Positions 28,104 to 40,685 are shown, counted from the stretch's first letter. The stretch is DNA of 64,000 nucleotides from Buchnera aphidicola (Symydobius americanus) (GCF_964059135.1 NZ_OZ060393.1:1-64000), one strand, 5' to 3'. Made by a program: numbers and translations. Notes: generated by a model from the letters alone, not told the origin.

Positions 28104-28304
28104 TCAAATTGTAAATTTAACATGTATATTTTTAAAAATATTTTAAAATATTGTTTTGTATCGATTTTATTGTATGAATATTTTGTAATTTATTATTTAA
28201 ATTAATTTAAAATTGGTGATTTATATGAAATTCATATACAACGATATTATATATCAATATATAGTTTGTATAATATTTTTTTTTAAATTTATACATAATA
28301 ATAT

Positions 28305-28340
28305 ATTTGTGATAGCTTATTAATAATAGCTCTCACAAAT
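28305..28340. terminator. Bidirectional hairpin between yqhA and rpoC
   Basis: ATTTGTGA (28305-28312) pairs with TCACAAAT (28333-28340), continued inward after one mismatch by AGCT with AGCT. This makes a 12-pair stem with a ten-base loop between two convergent genes, so it probably terminates both. Confidence 0.7.
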
Positions 28341-28378
28341 AAATATGTATTTTAATCTTAAATAATATATTTAATTCA

Positions 28379-31300
28379 TTACTTTATGATATCATCATTA
28401 GAAATGATAGATTCATTATGTGTTTTAGAATATTCATTAAGTATTTTATCTCTTTCATAAATTCTTTTATTATGATAAATATATCCAGTTCCAGCCGGAA
28501 TAAGTCTTCCAACAATAACATTTTCTTTTAATCCTTTTAGATCATCTTTTTTACCAGAAACTGCTGCTTCAGTTAATACTCTTGTTGTTTCCTGGAATGA
28601 CGCTGCGGATATAAATGATTCGGTTGCGAGAGATGCTTTAGTAATTCCGAGTAAATTTCTTTCAAATGTAGCTTTTATTTTTTTTAATTTTTTTAGTTTT
28701 CTATTCGTAATTTTAATTTTTGAATATTCTACTTGTTCTCCTTTTAAAAAATTAGAATCTCCTGGATTAATAATCGTTGCTTTTCTTAGCATTTGTTTTA
28801 CAATTACTTCAATATGTTTATCGTTGATTTGTACCCCCTGTAATCTATATACTTCTTGTACTTCATTAACGATGTATTTAGTTACTGCTTGCACTCCACG
28901 CAATCGAAGAATATCATGCGGTGATTCTGGTCCATGGGATATAATATCTCCTTTTTTTACTTTTTCTCCTTCAAATATGTTTAATTGTCTCCACTTGGGG
29001 ATCATTTCTTCATATGTATTATCTTCATCAATTGATTTAATTATTAATCTTCTTTTTCCTTTTGTTGCTTTTCCAAATGAAACAATCCCACTAATTTCAG
29101 ATAATATTGCAAATTCTTTTGGTCGTCGGGCTTCAAATAAGTCTGCAACTCTTGGTAATCCTCCTGTTATATCTCTTGTTCCTATTGATGCTTGCGGTAT
29201 TTTTGCTAAAGTATCTCCAGCATAAATTTTTGTTCCATTATTTAATTGAATAATAGCTCTTTTTGGTAGGAAATATATGGCTTGCATTTCTGTTCCTGGA
29301 ATAAAAATATCTTTTCCATCCTTTGTAACGATTTTTAATGCTGGTCTTGGATCTAATCCTGTATTACTTCTTTCAAAAACATCTAATATAATAATTGAGG
29401 ATAATCCAGTTAGTTCATCTGTTTGTTTAATAATTGTTTGTCCTTCAATCATGTCAATAAATTTTACATATCCATTTACTTCTGTGATGATAGGAATAGT
29501 ATGTGGATCCCATTGAGCTAACATTTCTCCAATATGAGATTTTTCTTTATTTTTTTTTTCTAATATTGTTCCGTAAGGTATTTTATAGTTTTCTTTAATT
29601 TGACCTGAATCGTCTATGATATTTAATTCAGAATTTCTTGAAATAACAATATTCTTTCCGCGAGAGTTCGTAATTAATTTTGTATTTTTTAAATTAATTA
29701 TTCCTTCGTGTTGCACTTCAATATTTGATTGTGTAACTGACCTAGAAGCTGCTCCTCCAATATGAAATGTTCTCATAGTTAATTGAGTACCAGGTTCTCC
29801 GATAGATTGCGCTGCTATCACACCGATAGCTTCTCCTTTTCGAACTAATTTTCCTTTAGATAAGTCTCTTCCATAACAATATGCACATACTCCAAAATCA
29901 GTTTTACAGTTAACAACCGATCTTACTTTAATATAATCTATAAAGTACTTTGTCAATAATTTGCATTTGTTTTCATTTAATAATGTATTTTTTGGGATCA
30001 GAATTTCAGAAGAATTTGGATATAATACATCTTCTGATGTTACTCTTCCAAGCGCTCTATCTTGTAGTGGTTCTTTTACAATGCTTCCCTCAATAATTGG
30101 AGTAATAATCATTCCATTTTTTGTTCCACAATCATTTTCTGTTACCACAAGATCTTGAGCTACATCTACCAATCTTCGTGTTAAGTAACCAGAATTAGCT
30201 GTTTTTAAAGCAGTATCTGCTAAACCTTTTCTCGCTCCATGCGTGGAAATAAAATATTGTAATACATTTAATCCTTCTCTAAAATTTGCAGTAATTGGGG
30301 TTTCTATAATTGATCCATCAGGTTTAGCCATCAGTCCTCTCATTCCGGCTAATTGTCTAATTTGGGCTGTAGATCCGCGAGCTCCTGAATCTGCCATCAT
30401 AAATATGTTATTAAAAGATTTTTGTGTTTGAAATTCTCCATTTTTGTTCACGACAACTTCAGTAGATAAATTTTTCATCATAGACTTTGCTATTTCTTCA
30501 TTAGATGCAGCCCAAATATCAATTACTTTATTGTATCTTTCTCCTGAAGTGACTAATCCTGATTCAAATTGTTCTTGAATTTCTAGAACTTCTTTTTTTG
30601 CTTCTCCTATAATTTGATTTTTTTGTTGTGGTACTGCCATATCATCAATACCAACTGATGCACCTGATCTTGCCGCATATTCAAATCCAGTATACATAAT
30701 ATTATCTGCAAATTGTACTGTCTCTTTTTGTCCCAATATTTGGTAACATATACTTAACATATGAGAAATTGATTGTTTTTCTAATGTTTTATTTATTATT
30801 TTAAATTGTAATCCCTTGGGAACAATCATCCAAAGTATCGCTCTACCAATGGTTGTATCAACAATTTTTGTAATTTTTGTAAAAGAATTATCTGAATTTT
30901 TAGAATATTCTATAATTTTTACTTTGATTATAGATTGTAGTTCTGTAAATCCTAATCGATATACTTTTTCTGCTTCTTGTACGCTGTTTAATATCATTCC
31001 TTCTCCTTTGCTGTTTTTTTTCTTTCTAGTCATATAATATAATCCTAGTACAACATCCTGAGAAGGTACAATAATTGGTTCTCCATTAGCTGGAGAAAGA
31101 ATATTTTTAGTAGACATCATTAAAGCACGTGCTTCCATTTGTGATTCTTGTGTTAAAGGTACGTGTACTGCCATTTGATCACCATCAAAGTCAGCATTAT
31201 AAGCAGCACATACTAATGGGTGTAATTGAATTGCTTTTCCTTCTACTAATATTGGTTCAAATGCTTGTATTCCTAATCTATGTAGAGTTGGTGCTCGATT

Positions 31301-32569
31301 TAATAATATAGGGTGTTTATGTATAATTTCATCAAGTATATCCCATACTATTGGCTCTTCATGTTCTACCATTTGTTTGGCGGTTTTAATTGTAGCTGCT
31401 AAACCTTGAGTTTCTAATTTTCCGTATACAAATGGCTTAAAAAGCTCTAAAGCCATTTTTTTCGGTAATCCGCATTGATTTAATTGAAGAGATGGACCAA
31501 CTGTAATTACGGAACGTCCAGAATAATCTACTCTTTTTCCAAGAAGATTTTGACGAAATCTTCCCTGTTTTCCTTTTATCATATCTGATAATGATTTTAA
31601 TGGTCTTTTATTAGATCCTAAAATAGCTTTCCCTCTTCTTCCGTTGTCTAACAATGCATCTACTGATTCTTGTAGCATTCTTTTTTCATTGCGTATAATA
31701 ATATCTGGTGCAGATAAATCTAATAGTCTTTTTAATCTGTTATTTCTATTAATTACTCTGCGGTATAAATCATTTAAATCGGATGTTGCAAATCTTCCGC
31801 CATCAAGAGGAACTAATGGCCTTAAATCTGGTGGTAAAATGGGTAAGACTTGTAGAATCATCCATTCTGGTTTATTATTTGATGATCGGAAAGATTCTAC
31901 AATTTTTATACGTTTAGTAATTTTTTTTCTTTTTGTTTCAGATTGTATACTTTGTAATTCTTTATGTAATTTTTTATATTCTAGAGATAAATTTAAATCT
32001 TTTAATAATAATTGTATTGCTTCTGCTCCCATTTTTGCTTCAAAATCATCTCCAAATTCTTCTAATGCATTTAAATATTGTTCTTCTGTTAAGACTTGTT
32101 TTTTTTTAAGATTTGTCATCCCTTCTTCTAAAATAATGTATGACTCAAAATATAATACTCTTTCAATATCACGTAATGTCATATCTAATAATAATGCAAT
32201 TCGTGATGGTAAAGATTTTAAAAACCAAATGTGTGCTATTGGAGCAGCTAATTCAATATGTCCCATTCTTTCTCTACGTACTTTGCTGGTTGTAATTTCT
32301 ACTCCGCATTTTTCACAAATTACACCTCGATGTTTTAATCGTTTGTATTTTCCGCATAAACATTCATAATCTTTCATTGGTCCGAATATTCTTGCACAAA
32401 ATAAACCATCCCTTTCAGGTTTAAAAGTACGATAATTAATAGTTTCTGGTTTCTTTACTTCTCCAAACGACCATGATCGAATGACTTCTGGAGACGCTAA
32501 TTCAATTTTAATAGAATTAAATCCTCCTATTTTTGTTTTTATTTTTAAAAAATTTAATAAATCTTTCAC
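28379..32569 (-). CDS. rpoC: RNA polymerase beta-prime subunit
   Basis: Catalytic subunit of RNA polymerase. I use the GTG at 32569: [13 protein letters not shown] aligns with the E. coli N-terminus and GGAG lies eight bases before it. A longer frame to 32629 has no family support. This gives 1396 residues (1407 in E. coli). Visible are the zinc site [20 protein letters not shown], the active-site [12 protein letters not shown], the trigger-loop region [16 protein letters not shown] and the second zinc site ([15 protein letters not shown]). It follows rpoB after 77 bases. Confidence 0.98.
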   Translation of the reverse strand: MKDLLNFLKIKTKIGGFNSIKIELASPEVIRSWSFGEVKKPETINYRTFKPERDGLFCARIFGPMKDYECLCGKYKRLKHRGVICEKCGVEITTSKVRRERMGHIELAAPIAHIWFLKSLPSRIALLLDMTLRDIERVLYFESYIILEEGMTNLKKKQVLTEEQYLNALEEFGDDFEAKMGAEAIQLLLKDLNLSLEYKKLHKELQSIQSETKRKKITKRIKIVESFRSSNNKPEWMILQVLPILPPDLRPLVPLDGGRFATSDLNDLYRRVINRNNRLKRLLDLSAPDIIIRNEKRMLQESVDALLDNGRRGKAILGSNKRPLKSLSDMIKGKQGRFRQNLLGKRVDYSGRSVITVGPSLQLNQCGLPKKMALELFKPFVYGKLETQGLAATIKTAKQMVEHEEPIVWDILDEIIHKHPILLNRAPTLHRLGIQAFEPILVEGKAIQLHPLVCAAYNADFDGDQMAVHVPLTQESQMEARALMMSTKNILSPANGEPIIVPSQDVVLGLYYMTRKKKNSKGEGMILNSVQEAEKVYRLGFTELQSIIKVKIIEYSKNSDNSFTKITKIVDTTIGRAILWMIVPKGLQFKIINKTLEKQSISHMLSICYQILGQKETVQFADNIMYTGFEYAARSGASVGIDDMAVPQQKNQIIGEAKKEVLEIQEQFESGLVTSGERYNKVIDIWAASNEEIAKSMMKNLSTEVVVNKNGEFQTQKSFNNIFMMADSGARGSTAQIRQLAGMRGLMAKPDGSIIETPITANFREGLNVLQYFISTHGARKGLADTALKTANSGYLTRRLVDVAQDLVVTENDCGTKNGMIITPIIEGSIVKEPLQDRALGRVTSEDVLYPNSSEILIPKNTLLNENKCKLLTKYFIDYIKVRSVVNCKTDFGVCAYCYGRDLSKGKLVRKGEAIGVIAAQSIGEPGTQLTMRTFHIGGAASRSVTQSNIEVQHEGIINLKNTKLITNSRGKNIVISRNSELNIIDDSGQIKENYKIPYGTILEKKNKEKSHIGEMLAQWDPHTIPIITEVNGYVKFIDMIEGQTIIKQTDELTGLSSIIILDVFERSNTGLDPRPALKIVTKDGKDIFIPGTEMQAIYFLPKRAIIQLNNGTKIYAGDTLAKIPQASIGTRDITGGLPRVADLFEARRPKEFAILSEISGIVSFGKATKGKRRLIIKSIDEDNTYEEMIPKWRQLNIFEGEKVKKGDIISHGPESPHDILRLRGVQAVTKYIVNEVQEVYRLQGVQINDKHIEVIVKQMLRKATIINPGDSNFLKGEQVEYSKIKITNRKLKKLKKIKATFERNLLGITKASLATESFISAASFQETTRVLTEAAVSGKKDDLKGLKENVIVGRLIPAGTGYIYHNKRIYERDKILNEYSKTHNESIISNDDIIK

Positions 32570-32646
32570 GAAATTACTCCGTTTTTGAAAAAAAATATAT
32601 TTAAATGTGATAAACAGTGAATTTTTCAATTCAATTGTTTAATTTT

Positions 32647-35600
32647 TTATTCTTCGTCAAGTTCAATATTAATTCCTAACGACCGAATTTCTTTCAATAA
32701 AACATTAAAGGATTCTGGCATTCCTGGATTCATATCATAATTATTTGATATTATGTTTTTATATATTTTTGTTCTTCCATTTACATCATCTGATTTTACA
32801 GTTAACATTTCTTGTAATGTGTAAGCAGCTCCATATGCTTCTAATGCCCATACTTCCATTTCACCAAATCGTTGTCCTCCAAATTGCGCTTTCCCTCCGA
32901 GAGGTTGTTGAGTAATTAAACTGTAAGATCCAGTGGAGCGAGCATGCATCTTATCATCTACTAAGTGATTTAATTTTAACATATACATATATCCTACTGT
33001 TACTGGTCTTTCGAATTTTTCTCCTGTTTGACCGTTAAATAATGTGATTTGTCCTGAAGATGGTAAACCCGCTAATTGTAAAAATTCTTTGATATCATTT
33101 TCATTAGCGCCATCAAAAACAGGAGTTGCAACTGGCATTCCTTCTTTTAAATTATGTGCTAATTCTGATATATCTAGATCAGAAAACGAATTTAAATTAA
33201 TTTTTTGAGAGATTTTTTTTCCTAAATTTAATGCTTTATTTATAAAACAACGTATTTCGGAAATATGTGTTTTATTTTTTAGCATTTTTTTAATTTTTTC
33301 ACCGATTTCTTTTGCTGCCATACCTAAATGTGTTTCTAATATTTGTCCAATATTCATTCGAGAAGGAACGCCTAATGGATTTAATACTATATCAACTGGA
33401 ACTCCATTTTCATCATATGGCATATCTTCTATAGGACTGATTTTAGATATTACTCCTTTATTGCCATGTCTTCCTGCTATTTTATCACCAGTTTGTATTT
33501 GCCTTTTGACCACGAGATTAATTTTAACAACTTTTAGTATTCCTGGAGACAAATCACTGTTTTGTAGGATATTCTTTTTTTGTAAATCTATTTTGGTTTG
33601 TAGTGATTTTTTTATTATTTTTCTGTTATTTAATAACTGTTTTATTTGATTAGCATATTTATTATTTTTTATGGGAATTTTTATCCATAATTTTCTAGGA
33701 TACATGCTTAAATAATCAATAGATACTCCACATTTAATTAATATACTTCTTATTTGATTAAATATTTGAATTTCAAACATTTTAAATTCTTCTATGAAAT
33801 TTTTTTCAATTTCTTTGATTTTCATAGATTCAATTTCTATTGTTCTTTGATCCTTTTTGACACCATCCCTAGTGAATATTTGGACATCCACTACAGTCCC
33901 AAAGATTCCGTTTGGAACTCGCAATGAAGAATCTTTAAAATCAGATTCCTTTTCTCCAAAAATAGCTCTTAATAGTTTTTCTTCTGGTGTTAGTTGTGTT
34001 TCAGTTTTGGGTGTAATTTTACCTACTAAAATATCTCCACCTATAACTTTTGCTCCAATATATACAATTCCAGATTCATCTAATTTTGATAATGCTGATT
34101 CACTAATGTTTGGTATATCAGTACTAATTTTTTCTGGTCCTAATTTTGTATCTCTTACGACACAGGAAAGTTCTTGTATATGAATAGTAGTAAACTGATC
34201 TTTTTGTATAATTTTTTCGGAAATTAGAATAGAGTCTTCGAAGTTATATCCGTTCCATGGCATAAATGCTACTCTAAGATTTTGTCCTAACGCTAGTTCT
34301 CCGAGATCAGTAGATGGTCCATCTGCTAAGACATCTCCTTTTTGTACAATCTCTCCTAAACGAATACATGGTGTTTGATTAATACAAGTATTTTGGTTAG
34401 ATCTATTATATTTAGCTAAATTATAGATATCGATTCCTGATTCTTTTGGATTTCTTTCATGTTGATTTACTGAAACAATAATTGTTGCAGAATCAACATA
34501 TTTTATCATTCCACCTCTTTTTGCTATTACTGCAACCCCGGAATCTATTGCGACTCTTCTTTCTATTCCTGTTCCAACGAGTGGTTTTTCAGATCTTAAA
34601 AGGGGTACAGCTTGTCTTTGCATATTTGCACCCATTAAAGCACGATTTGCATCGTCATGCTCTAAAAATGGAATTAATGCTGCTCCTACAGATGCAATTT
34701 GTTGTGCTGATATATCCATATAATTAATTTGATGTTTATAAAATAAGTTTGATTCTCCTTTATGTCGACATGTTATTAAGTTATCAAGAAATTTACCATC
34801 TTTATTAATTTTAGCATTTGCTTGAGCAATGATATAACTTCCTTCTTCTATAGCCGATAAATAATGTATTTTCTTAGATGCTATACCATTTTCTACGATT
34901 CGATAGGGTGTTTCTAAAAATCCATATTCATTTGTTTGAGCATATATTGATAGAGAATTAATTAAACCAATATTTGGACCTTCTGGTGTTTCAATTGGAC
35001 AAACACGTCCATAATGTGTTGGATGCACATCTCTTACTTCAAATCCTGCCCGTTCTCTTGTTAGCCCCCCTGACCCTAATGCCGAAATTCTTCTTTTATG
35101 TGTAATTTCTGATAATGGGTTATTTTGATCCATAAATTGAGATAATTGACTAGATGTAAAAAACTCTTTTATCGCAGAAGAAATTGGTTTTGCATTTATC
35201 ACATCTTGAGGCATAAGGAGATCAAGATCACCTAATGATAATCTTTCTTTTACTGTTCTTTCCACTCGAATTAAACCAATTCTAAATTGATTTTCGACCA
35301 TTTCCCCAATGGATCTTACTCGTCTATTTCCTAAATGATCAATATCATCTATTTCTCCTTTTCCGTCTCTTATATTAATTAATTTTTTAACAACATCAAT
35401 AATATCTTCTTTTGTTAAAATACTAGGTCCTGTTACACTATCGCGCTCTAATGATCGATTAAATTTCATTCGACCTACTAACGAAATATCATATCTCTCT
35501 TCAGAAAAAAATAAATTTTTAAACAAATTGTATGCAGACTCTGATGTTGGTGGTTCTCCTGGTCGCATCATACGATATATTTCTATTAATGCTTGTTCTT

Positions 35601-36675
35601 GATTTGGTGTAGAATCAATCTTTAATGTATCAGATATATATGGTCCATGATCTAAATCATTTGTAAAAATTGTTTCGATTCTATCATAATTTGCCTTTTG
35701 TATGCTATAAATATTTTCGAGACTAAGATTCATATTGGATAATATAATAGGATTATTTGTATTTGGATCAATATAATTTTTAAATACTGTTTTTCCTATT
35801 AAATATTCTATAGGAACTTCTATTAAAGTGATGTTATTTTCTTTTAGTTTTTTAATATGAAAAATAGTAACTCGTTTTCCTTTTTCAACATATATTTCAT
35901 TTTTGTGAGAAATATCGAATGATGCTATTTCTCCTCGTAATCTATCTGGTATTAGTTTGAGATATATTTTTTGATTGATGAATTTATAAGTATTTTTTTT
36001 AAAAAAAATACTTAATATTTCTTGTGTATTATATCCTAATGCACGTAAAATAATGCTAATCGGCATTTTTCTTCTTCGATCAATTCTCGCAAATAAATGA
36101 TCTTTAGGATCAAATTCAAAATCTAACCAAGATCCTCGATATGGAATAATTCGAGTACTATATAAAATTTTTCCAGAAGAATGTGTTTTTCCTCTATCGC
36201 TATCGAAAAATACTCCAGGACTTCGATGTAGTTGTGAAACTACTACTCTTTCGGTACCATTGATAATAAAAGTACCTGTTTCCGTCATAATTGGGATTTC
36301 TCCCATATATACTTCTTGTTCTTTAATATTTTTAATACTTAATTTTGTTCCATGTTTTTCATATATTATTAGCCTTAATTTTACTCGAATTGGTACGGAA
36401 TAAGTCATCCCTCTATTTTTACAGTCTTCGATATTAAATATTTTTTCTCCAATGGAATAATTTATGTATTTTAGTTCAGCATTTCCATTATAGCTTTTAA
36501 TTGGAAAAATTGATCGAAATGCAGATTCTAATCCTATTTTTCCATTTGGATCTTTTTTAATAAATCGTGTAAATGAATCTAATTGAATACCAAGAAGGTA
36601 CGGTATATTTAATAGTTTGGGATTTTTGCTAAAATCTTTTCGAATTCTTTTTTTTTCAGTATAAGAAGTGATCAT
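32647..36675 (-). CDS. rpoB: RNA polymerase beta subunit
   Basis: Second large subunit of RNA polymerase, 1342 residues, exactly the E. coli length. The N-terminus [12 protein letters not shown], the rifampicin-pocket region [22 protein letters not shown], the [14 protein letters not shown] block, and the C-terminal [19 protein letters not shown] are all present. One unusual residue is visible: the E. coli sequence [14 protein letters not shown] has a serine in place of the proline. It is preceded by a GC-rich hairpin in the rplL-rpoB spacer. Confidence 0.98.
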   Translation of the reverse strand: MITSYTEKKRIRKDFSKNPKLLNIPYLLGIQLDSFTRFIKKDPNGKIGLESAFRSIFPIKSYNGNAELKYINYSIGEKIFNIEDCKNRGMTYSVPIRVKLRLIIYEKHGTKLSIKNIKEQEVYMGEIPIMTETGTFIINGTERVVVSQLHRSPGVFFDSDRGKTHSSGKILYSTRIIPYRGSWLDFEFDPKDHLFARIDRRRKMPISIILRALGYNTQEILSIFFKKNTYKFINQKIYLKLIPDRLRGEIASFDISHKNEIYVEKGKRVTIFHIKKLKENNITLIEVPIEYLIGKTVFKNYIDPNTNNPIILSNMNLSLENIYSIQKANYDRIETIFTNDLDHGPYISDTLKIDSTPNQEQALIEIYRMMRPGEPPTSESAYNLFKNLFFSEERYDISLVGRMKFNRSLERDSVTGPSILTKEDIIDVVKKLINIRDGKGEIDDIDHLGNRRVRSIGEMVENQFRIGLIRVERTVKERLSLGDLDLLMPQDVINAKPISSAIKEFFTSSQLSQFMDQNNPLSEITHKRRISALGSGGLTRERAGFEVRDVHPTHYGRVCPIETPEGPNIGLINSLSIYAQTNEYGFLETPYRIVENGIASKKIHYLSAIEEGSYIIAQANAKINKDGKFLDNLITCRHKGESNLFYKHQINYMDISAQQIASVGAALIPFLEHDDANRALMGANMQRQAVPLLRSEKPLVGTGIERRVAIDSGVAVIAKRGGMIKYVDSATIIVSVNQHERNPKESGIDIYNLAKYNRSNQNTCINQTPCIRLGEIVQKGDVLADGPSTDLGELALGQNLRVAFMPWNGYNFEDSILISEKIIQKDQFTTIHIQELSCVVRDTKLGPEKISTDIPNISESALSKLDESGIVYIGAKVIGGDILVGKITPKTETQLTPEEKLLRAIFGEKESDFKDSSLRVPNGIFGTVVDVQIFTRDGVKKDQRTIEIESMKIKEIEKNFIEEFKMFEIQIFNQIRSILIKCGVSIDYLSMYPRKLWIKIPIKNNKYANQIKQLLNNRKIIKKSLQTKIDLQKKNILQNSDLSPGILKVVKINLVVKRQIQTGDKIAGRHGNKGVISKISPIEDMPYDENGVPVDIVLNPLGVPSRMNIGQILETHLGMAAKEIGEKIKKMLKNKTHISEIRCFINKALNLGKKISQKINLNSFSDLDISELAHNLKEGMPVATPVFDGANENDIKEFLQLAGLPSSGQITLFNGQTGEKFERPVTVGYMYMLKLNHLVDDKMHARSTGSYSLITQQPLGGKAQFGGQRFGEMEVWALEAYGAAYTLQEMLTVKSDDVNGRTKIYKNIISNNYDMNPGMPESFNVLLKEIRSLGINIELDEE

Positions 36676-36874
36676 TTTATTCCTTATAAATTAGTTATAT
36701 TTTAAAATATATTACATTTTAAAAATTATTAAATGTAAATATTAATTGTAGTGATAAAAATTATAATTATTTTGATCTAATAGATAATATAGAATATAAT
36801 ATTTTATATTTTTAAAACTATTTCATATTTATATTATACATCTTTTAAATAATATTAGTTAATTTTATTAAAAA

Positions 36875-36904
36875 GGCTGGTGCTATTCCATTGATTCACC
36901 AGCC
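36875..36904 (-). terminator. Attenuator-like hairpin in the rplL-rpoB spacer
   Basis: GGCTGGTG (36875-36882) pairs perfectly with CACCAGCC (36897-36904) around a 14-base loop. In the direction of transcription the stem lies about 45 bases after the rplL stop and is followed by TTTTAATAAAATT. E. coli has a partial terminator (attenuator) at this place, which lowers rpoBC expression relative to rplJL; the same role is inferred here. Confidence 0.72.
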
Positions 36905-36948
36905 AATTGATATTTTAATATATTAATAATTTTAATCATAATATATTA

Positions 36949-37317
36949 TTATTTCATTTCAACTTCAGCACCAACTTTTTCTAAAGTCTCTTTTAGTGAT
37001 TCAGCATCTTTTTTATTAATTTTTTCTTTTAAAACTGTTGGCGCTGATTCTACTAAATCTTTAGATTCTTTTAATCCTAAACCGGTTGCACTTCTTACTG
37101 CTTTAATTACAGATATTTTATTAGCACCAATTGATTTTAATATAATATTAAATTCAGTTTGTTCTTCTTTTTTTTCTTTATTTTCAGAAGAACTATTATT
37201 TATTGGTATAATAGAAGATACTCCAAATTTTTTTTCCATGGCAGAAATTAGATCAACAATATCCATAACTGACATGTTTGATATGGATTCTAATATTTGT
37301 TCTTTAGTAATGGACAT
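36949..37317 (-). CDS. rplL: 50S ribosomal protein L7/L12
   Basis: Stalk protein that recruits translation factors. The 122-residue product (121 in E. coli) has the N-terminal dimer domain ([19 protein letters not shown]), a hinge that is rich in Ser, Asn and Lys instead of alanine, and the C-terminal factor-binding domain with [21 protein letters not shown]. It follows rplJ after 71 bases. Confidence 0.98.
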   Translation of the reverse strand: MSITKEQILESISNMSVMDIVDLISAMEKKFGVSSIIPINNSSSENKEKKEEQTEFNIILKSIGANKISVIKAVRSATGLGLKESKDLVESAPTVLKEKINKKDAESLKETLEKVGAEVEMK

Positions 37318-37388
37318 AACATGCTTCCTACAACAATGAAGTGAATTTTATGTAATATTTAATATGATTTTATATTTTTTACTGAATT

Positions 37389-37883
37389 TTATATACTTTT
37401 CATTTGTTTAATTTGTAATAAAATAAATTTTAATTTTCCGATTGTTGCAGTTTTAATAGTATGAATAAAACGTATTATAGCTTCTTTATAAGAAGGTAAA
37501 TTTGCTAATTTTTCAATTTCTAAACTTGATAATATTTTTCCATATAATGTAGCAGCTTTTATTTTAAAATTTTTATTTTTTTTAGAAAAATTATGAAATA
37601 GTTTTACTGCATTTTCAGGTTCTTTTAGGGAATATCCAATTAGTATTGATCCTGCGATTTTTTTTTTTAAACATTCTAGAGGTGTTTTATTAATAGACAT
37701 TTTTAATAATGTATTTTTGATTATATTTATTTTAACATTATTTTTGCGGCTTTTTTTTCTTAAAATATTAATTTTATTAACGTTAACTCCTGTTGAATCA
37801 GCTAAAACAGCAGATAATGTTTTATTAGCCATTTCATGCATTTTAAATACAATTTTTTTTTTTTGATCTAAGTTTAATGTCAT
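37389..37883 (-). CDS. rplJ: 50S ribosomal protein L10
   Basis: Base of the ribosomal stalk that anchors L7/L12 dimers. The 164-residue protein (165 in E. coli) starts MTLNLDQKKKIVFKMHEMA and contains ADSTGVNVNKINILRKKSRK. It is divergent and lysine-rich but its place between rplA and rplL is decisive. The 148-base leader (37884-38031) is where E. coli L10 represses its own operon; I could not fold it by eye. Confidence 0.96.
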   Translation of the reverse strand: MTLNLDQKKKIVFKMHEMANKTLSAVLADSTGVNVNKINILRKKSRKNNVKINIIKNTLLKMSINKTPLECLKKKIAGSILIGYSLKEPENAVKLFHNFSKKNKNFKIKAATLYGKILSSLEIEKLANLPSYKEAIIRFIHTIKTATIGKLKFILLQIKQMKSI

Positions 37884-38031
37884 TTCGTTTACTCTCCGAA
37901 ATATTTAGACTTATTTTTTTTTTTGAATTAAACATTGTTTTTTAAATATAAATATATATTTTATATGAATTTAATATATTGGTGTGTTTATTATTTGTAT
38001 AATATTAATTGTTGTATTGATTCAGATAAAA

Positions 38032-38730
38032 TTATTTTTCTATTATTTCGTTAATAGTACTAATTTCGATAGGTATTCCGATACCCATAGTTGTAGATAA
38101 TACAACTTGTTTGATAAATGTTCCTTTTAATTTAATTGGTTTTAATTTTTCTAAAGATTGTAATAGGTTTATTAGATTTTCTTTTATTTTTTTATTTGAA
38201 AAATTAATTTTTCCAATGGTAGAATGTATTATTCCATTTTTATCATTTTTATATTGGATTTGTCCTTTTTTTGCATTTTTTACTGCTTTAGTAATATTTT
38301 CTGTGATTGTTCCTAATTTTGGGTTAGGCATTAAACCTTTTGGTCCTAACATTGGTCCTAATTTTCCAACTGACTTCATAATATCTGGGGATGCAAGAAT
38401 AATGTCAAAATTAATATCATCTTTTTTGAATGTTTGTATTAATTCTTCTCCTCCTGCTAGATTTGCTCCGTATTTTTTTGCTAATTTAATGTTATCTCCT
38501 TGTGTAAAAACAGCTACTTTAATTTCTCTTCCAATACCATGTGGTAAGATAGTGGATCCTCGAATATTTTGATCAGACTTTTTAGGATTGATTCCTAGAT
38601 TTATTGCTATATCTATACTTTCAATAAATGTTTTTTTTTGGTTTTTTTTTAATAGATTAATTCCATCTTCAAGATTATATTTTTTTTTATTTTGCATATT
38701 ACTGTTTATATTTTTTATATTTTTTATCAT
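38032..38730 (-). CDS. rplA: 50S ribosomal protein L1
   Basis: Large-subunit protein of the L1 stalk and, in E. coli, the translational repressor of the L11 operon. The 232-residue product (234 in E. coli) has the conserved MKSVGKLGPMLGPKGLMPNPKLGT block near residue 118-141. Its ATG directly abuts the rplK stop codon; a GAGGATT inside the end of rplK serves as ribosome binding site, so the two genes are translationally coupled. Confidence 0.97.
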   Translation of the reverse strand: MIKNIKNINSNMQNKKKYNLEDGINLLKKNQKKTFIESIDIAINLGINPKKSDQNIRGSTILPHGIGREIKVAVFTQGDNIKLAKKYGANLAGGEELIQTFKKDDINFDIILASPDIMKSVGKLGPMLGPKGLMPNPKLGTITENITKAVKNAKKGQIQYKNDKNGIIHSTIGKINFSNKKIKENLINLLQSLEKLKPIKLKGTFIKQVVLSTTMGIGIPIEISTINEIIEK

Positions 38731-39159
38731 TTAATCCTCTATTTTTAATCCCATAGATTTTGCTGTTCCCTGAATAGATTTTTTATTTTTTTCGATATTT
38801 GATCCTGTCATATCAATAGATTTGATTTTAGCTATTTCTTCTATTTGTATTTTTTTAATTGAACCAACAATTTCTGTTTTTGCTTTACTAGAACCCGATT
38901 TAATATTAGCAAATTTTTTCAGTAAACTAGATGCCGGTGTAGTTTTTGTAATAAATGTAAATGATCGGTCTGAATAAACGGTAATAACTACTGGAATAGG
39001 TATTCCTTTTTCTAATGTATTTGTTTGTTTATTAAATAATTTACAAAATTCCATGATATTTACTCCTTTTTGTCCTAATGCGGGACCAATAGGAGGGCTA
39101 GGATTAGCCATTCCTGCTGGAATTTGTAGTTTTATATATGCTTGTATTTTTTTTGACAT
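38731..39159 (-). CDS. rplK: 50S ribosomal protein L11
   Basis: Protein of the GTPase-associated centre. The 142 residues equal the E. coli length. The N-terminal domain has [21 protein letters not shown], and the C-terminal rRNA-binding domain ends [14 protein letters not shown]. It starts the rplKA pair, 38 bases after nusG. Confidence 0.98.
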   Translation of the reverse strand: MSKKIQAYIKLQIPAGMANPSPPIGPALGQKGVNIMEFCKLFNKQTNTLEKGIPIPVVITVYSDRSFTFITKTTPASSLLKKFANIKSGSSKAKTEIVGSIKKIQIEEIAKIKSIDMTGSNIEKNKKSIQGTAKSMGLKIED

Positions 39160-39197
39160 ATTATGTTTTACTTTTATAATGATTTAATTAAAATTAT

Positions 39198-39746
39198 TTA
39201 TAGTTTTTTTTGAACTTGTATAAAATCTAATTCAACTGGTGTAGATCTTCCAAAGATTGATACTAATACTTTTAACCTATTTTTTTCATAATCTACATTT
39301 TTTACTGTACCATTAAAATCGGTAAATGGTCCATGCTGAACACGTATTTTTTCTCCTATTTCAAATATCATTTTAGGTCGAGGTTTATTTTTTTTGTGAT
39401 TTAATTTTTTTAGAATGTTGTCTATTTCTTGATTATTCATTGGAGCTGGTTTTTCAGATGTACCTCCAATAAATCCAATTATTCTTGGAGTATTTTTTAT
39501 TAAGTGCCAGCTATTTTTATTCATTTGCATTTCAATAAAAATATAACCTGGGAAAAATTTTTTTTTATTTATTTTTCGTTTTCCCCGCTTCATTTCAATG
39601 ACGTTTTCGCTAGGGACAATTATTTTACCAAAAAATTGCTCCATATTATTTAATTTAATACGTTCTTTAATTGAATCTATTATACGTTTTTCGCATCCTG
39701 AAAATGCTTGTAAAACATACCAATCTTTATTTCTAATATTATGCAT
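39198..39746 (-). CDS. nusG: Transcription termination/antitermination factor NusG
   Basis: Elongation factor that binds RNA polymerase and couples it to the ribosome. The 182-residue protein (181 in E. coli) has the NGN domain ([28 protein letters not shown]) and the C-terminal KOW domain ([20 protein letters not shown]), ending [16 protein letters not shown]. Only one base separates it from secE upstream. Confidence 0.97.
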   Translation of the reverse strand: MHNIRNKDWYVLQAFSGCEKRIIDSIKERIKLNNMEQFFGKIIVPSENVIEMKRGKRKINKKKFFPGYIFIEMQMNKNSWHLIKNTPRIIGFIGGTSEKPAPMNNQEIDNILKKLNHKKNKPRPKMIFEIGEKIRVQHGPFTDFNGTVKNVDYEKNRLKVLVSIFGRSTPVELDFIQVQKKL

Positions 39747-39747
39747 T

Positions 39748-40116
39748 TTACGACCTTAATCCAATTATTAATGACGTTATGTAAAATATACTTTTGTCTA
39801 ATATCCATAATATTGAAGAGATAATTAAATTAGCAATAAGAACGATCATTGTGATTTTTATTGATTCTTTTTTATTTGGCCAATGTATTTTTTTTCCTTC
39901 TAGGTAGATTTGACGTAATAGTTTTATTATGGATTGAATTTTTTGAACATATTTTGTATTTGCGATAGATATGAAAATTAATGTAATTATTATACTGTAT
40001 AAAGAGTATATTTTTTTTTGATATATTAAAAAAATTATGATATTTATAATCATTATAGTAAATATAATTAACCAATTAATTTTCTTGGTATGATTTTTTG
40101 TTTTTTTTATACTCAT
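39748..40116 (-). CDS. secE: Preprotein translocase subunit SecE
   Basis: Clamp subunit of the SecYEG channel. The 122-residue protein (127 in E. coli) has three hydrophobic segments (about residues 13-29, 33-52 and 90-118) like the E. coli form, and the conserved cytoplasmic loop [12 protein letters not shown] near residue 77. It is poorly conserved elsewhere. tufB, which precedes secE in E. coli, is missing; the upstream 237 bases (40117-40353) are AT-only. Confidence 0.95.
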   Translation of the reverse strand: MSIKKTKNHTKKINWLIIFTIMIINIIIFLIYQKKIYSLYSIIITLIFISIANTKYVQKIQSIIKLLRQIYLEGKKIHWPNKKESIKITMIVLIANLIISSILWILDKSIFYITSLIIGLRS

Positions 40117-40353
40117 ATATTTTTTTTAATATCATGTATGATTGAATTATGAAAAATAAATATTTTATTTAAAATATACTATTTTTTTTTAAATATATAA
40201 AGTAATAAAATGATATTAGTTTTAAATATTTTTTATAATATTGAAATATTAATTAATAATCAAATTTTATTTAATATTTTAAATTTTTTAAAATCTTTAG
40301 ATTATATAATATTTTACAATATGATATTTTATTATTATTTTATTAAATTTACA

Positions 40354-40427
40354 TGCTGATACCCAGATTTGAACTGGGGACCTCACCCTTACCAAGGGTG
40401 TGCTCTACCTAACTGAGCCATATCAGC
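40354..40427 (-). tRNA. tRNA-Thr (anticodon GGU)
   Basis: On the minus strand the acceptor GCTGATA pairs with TATCAGC, and CACCC/GGGTG closes the anticodon loop with GGT. The T arm is CCCAGTTCAAATCTGGG. It matches E. coli thrT with one extra base in the D loop. The 3' CCA is not encoded. Last of a four-tRNA cluster. Confidence 0.96.
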
Positions 40428-40433
40428 TTTTTT

Positions 40434-40505
<72 letters not shown>

Positions 40506-40512
40506 ACATTTT

Positions 40513-40595
40513 TGGTGGAGGAAGGATTCGAACCTTCGAAGTCAATAGACGGCAGATTTACAGTCTGCTCCCTTTAACCGCTCGGGAACTCCACC
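40513..40595 (-). tRNA. tRNA-Tyr (anticodon GUA)
   Basis: A class II tRNA of 83 bases with a long variable arm. Acceptor GGTGGAG pairs with CTCCACC, the anticodon arm is CAGACTGTAAATCTG with GTA, and the T arm is AGGTTCGAATCCT. It corresponds to E. coli tyrU. No CCA is encoded. Confidence 0.96.
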
Positions 40596-40612
40596 GTGTT
40601 TTAATATTTTTA

Positions 40613-40685
<73 letters not shown>

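Noticed and set aside
31644..32369. Long open frame of 241 codons on the plus strand inside rpoC
   Set aside because: It lies antisense to the highly conserved N-terminal part of rpoC, has no recognisable domain, and is a by-product of codon use in rpoC.
37884..38031. L10-binding autoregulatory leader before rplJ
   Set aside because: Expected from E. coli, but I could not recognise the kink-turn structure by eye, so it is not listed as a feature.
38111..38572. Open frame of 153 codons on the plus strand over rplA
   Set aside because: Antisense to rplA, with no family resemblance and no ribosome binding site.
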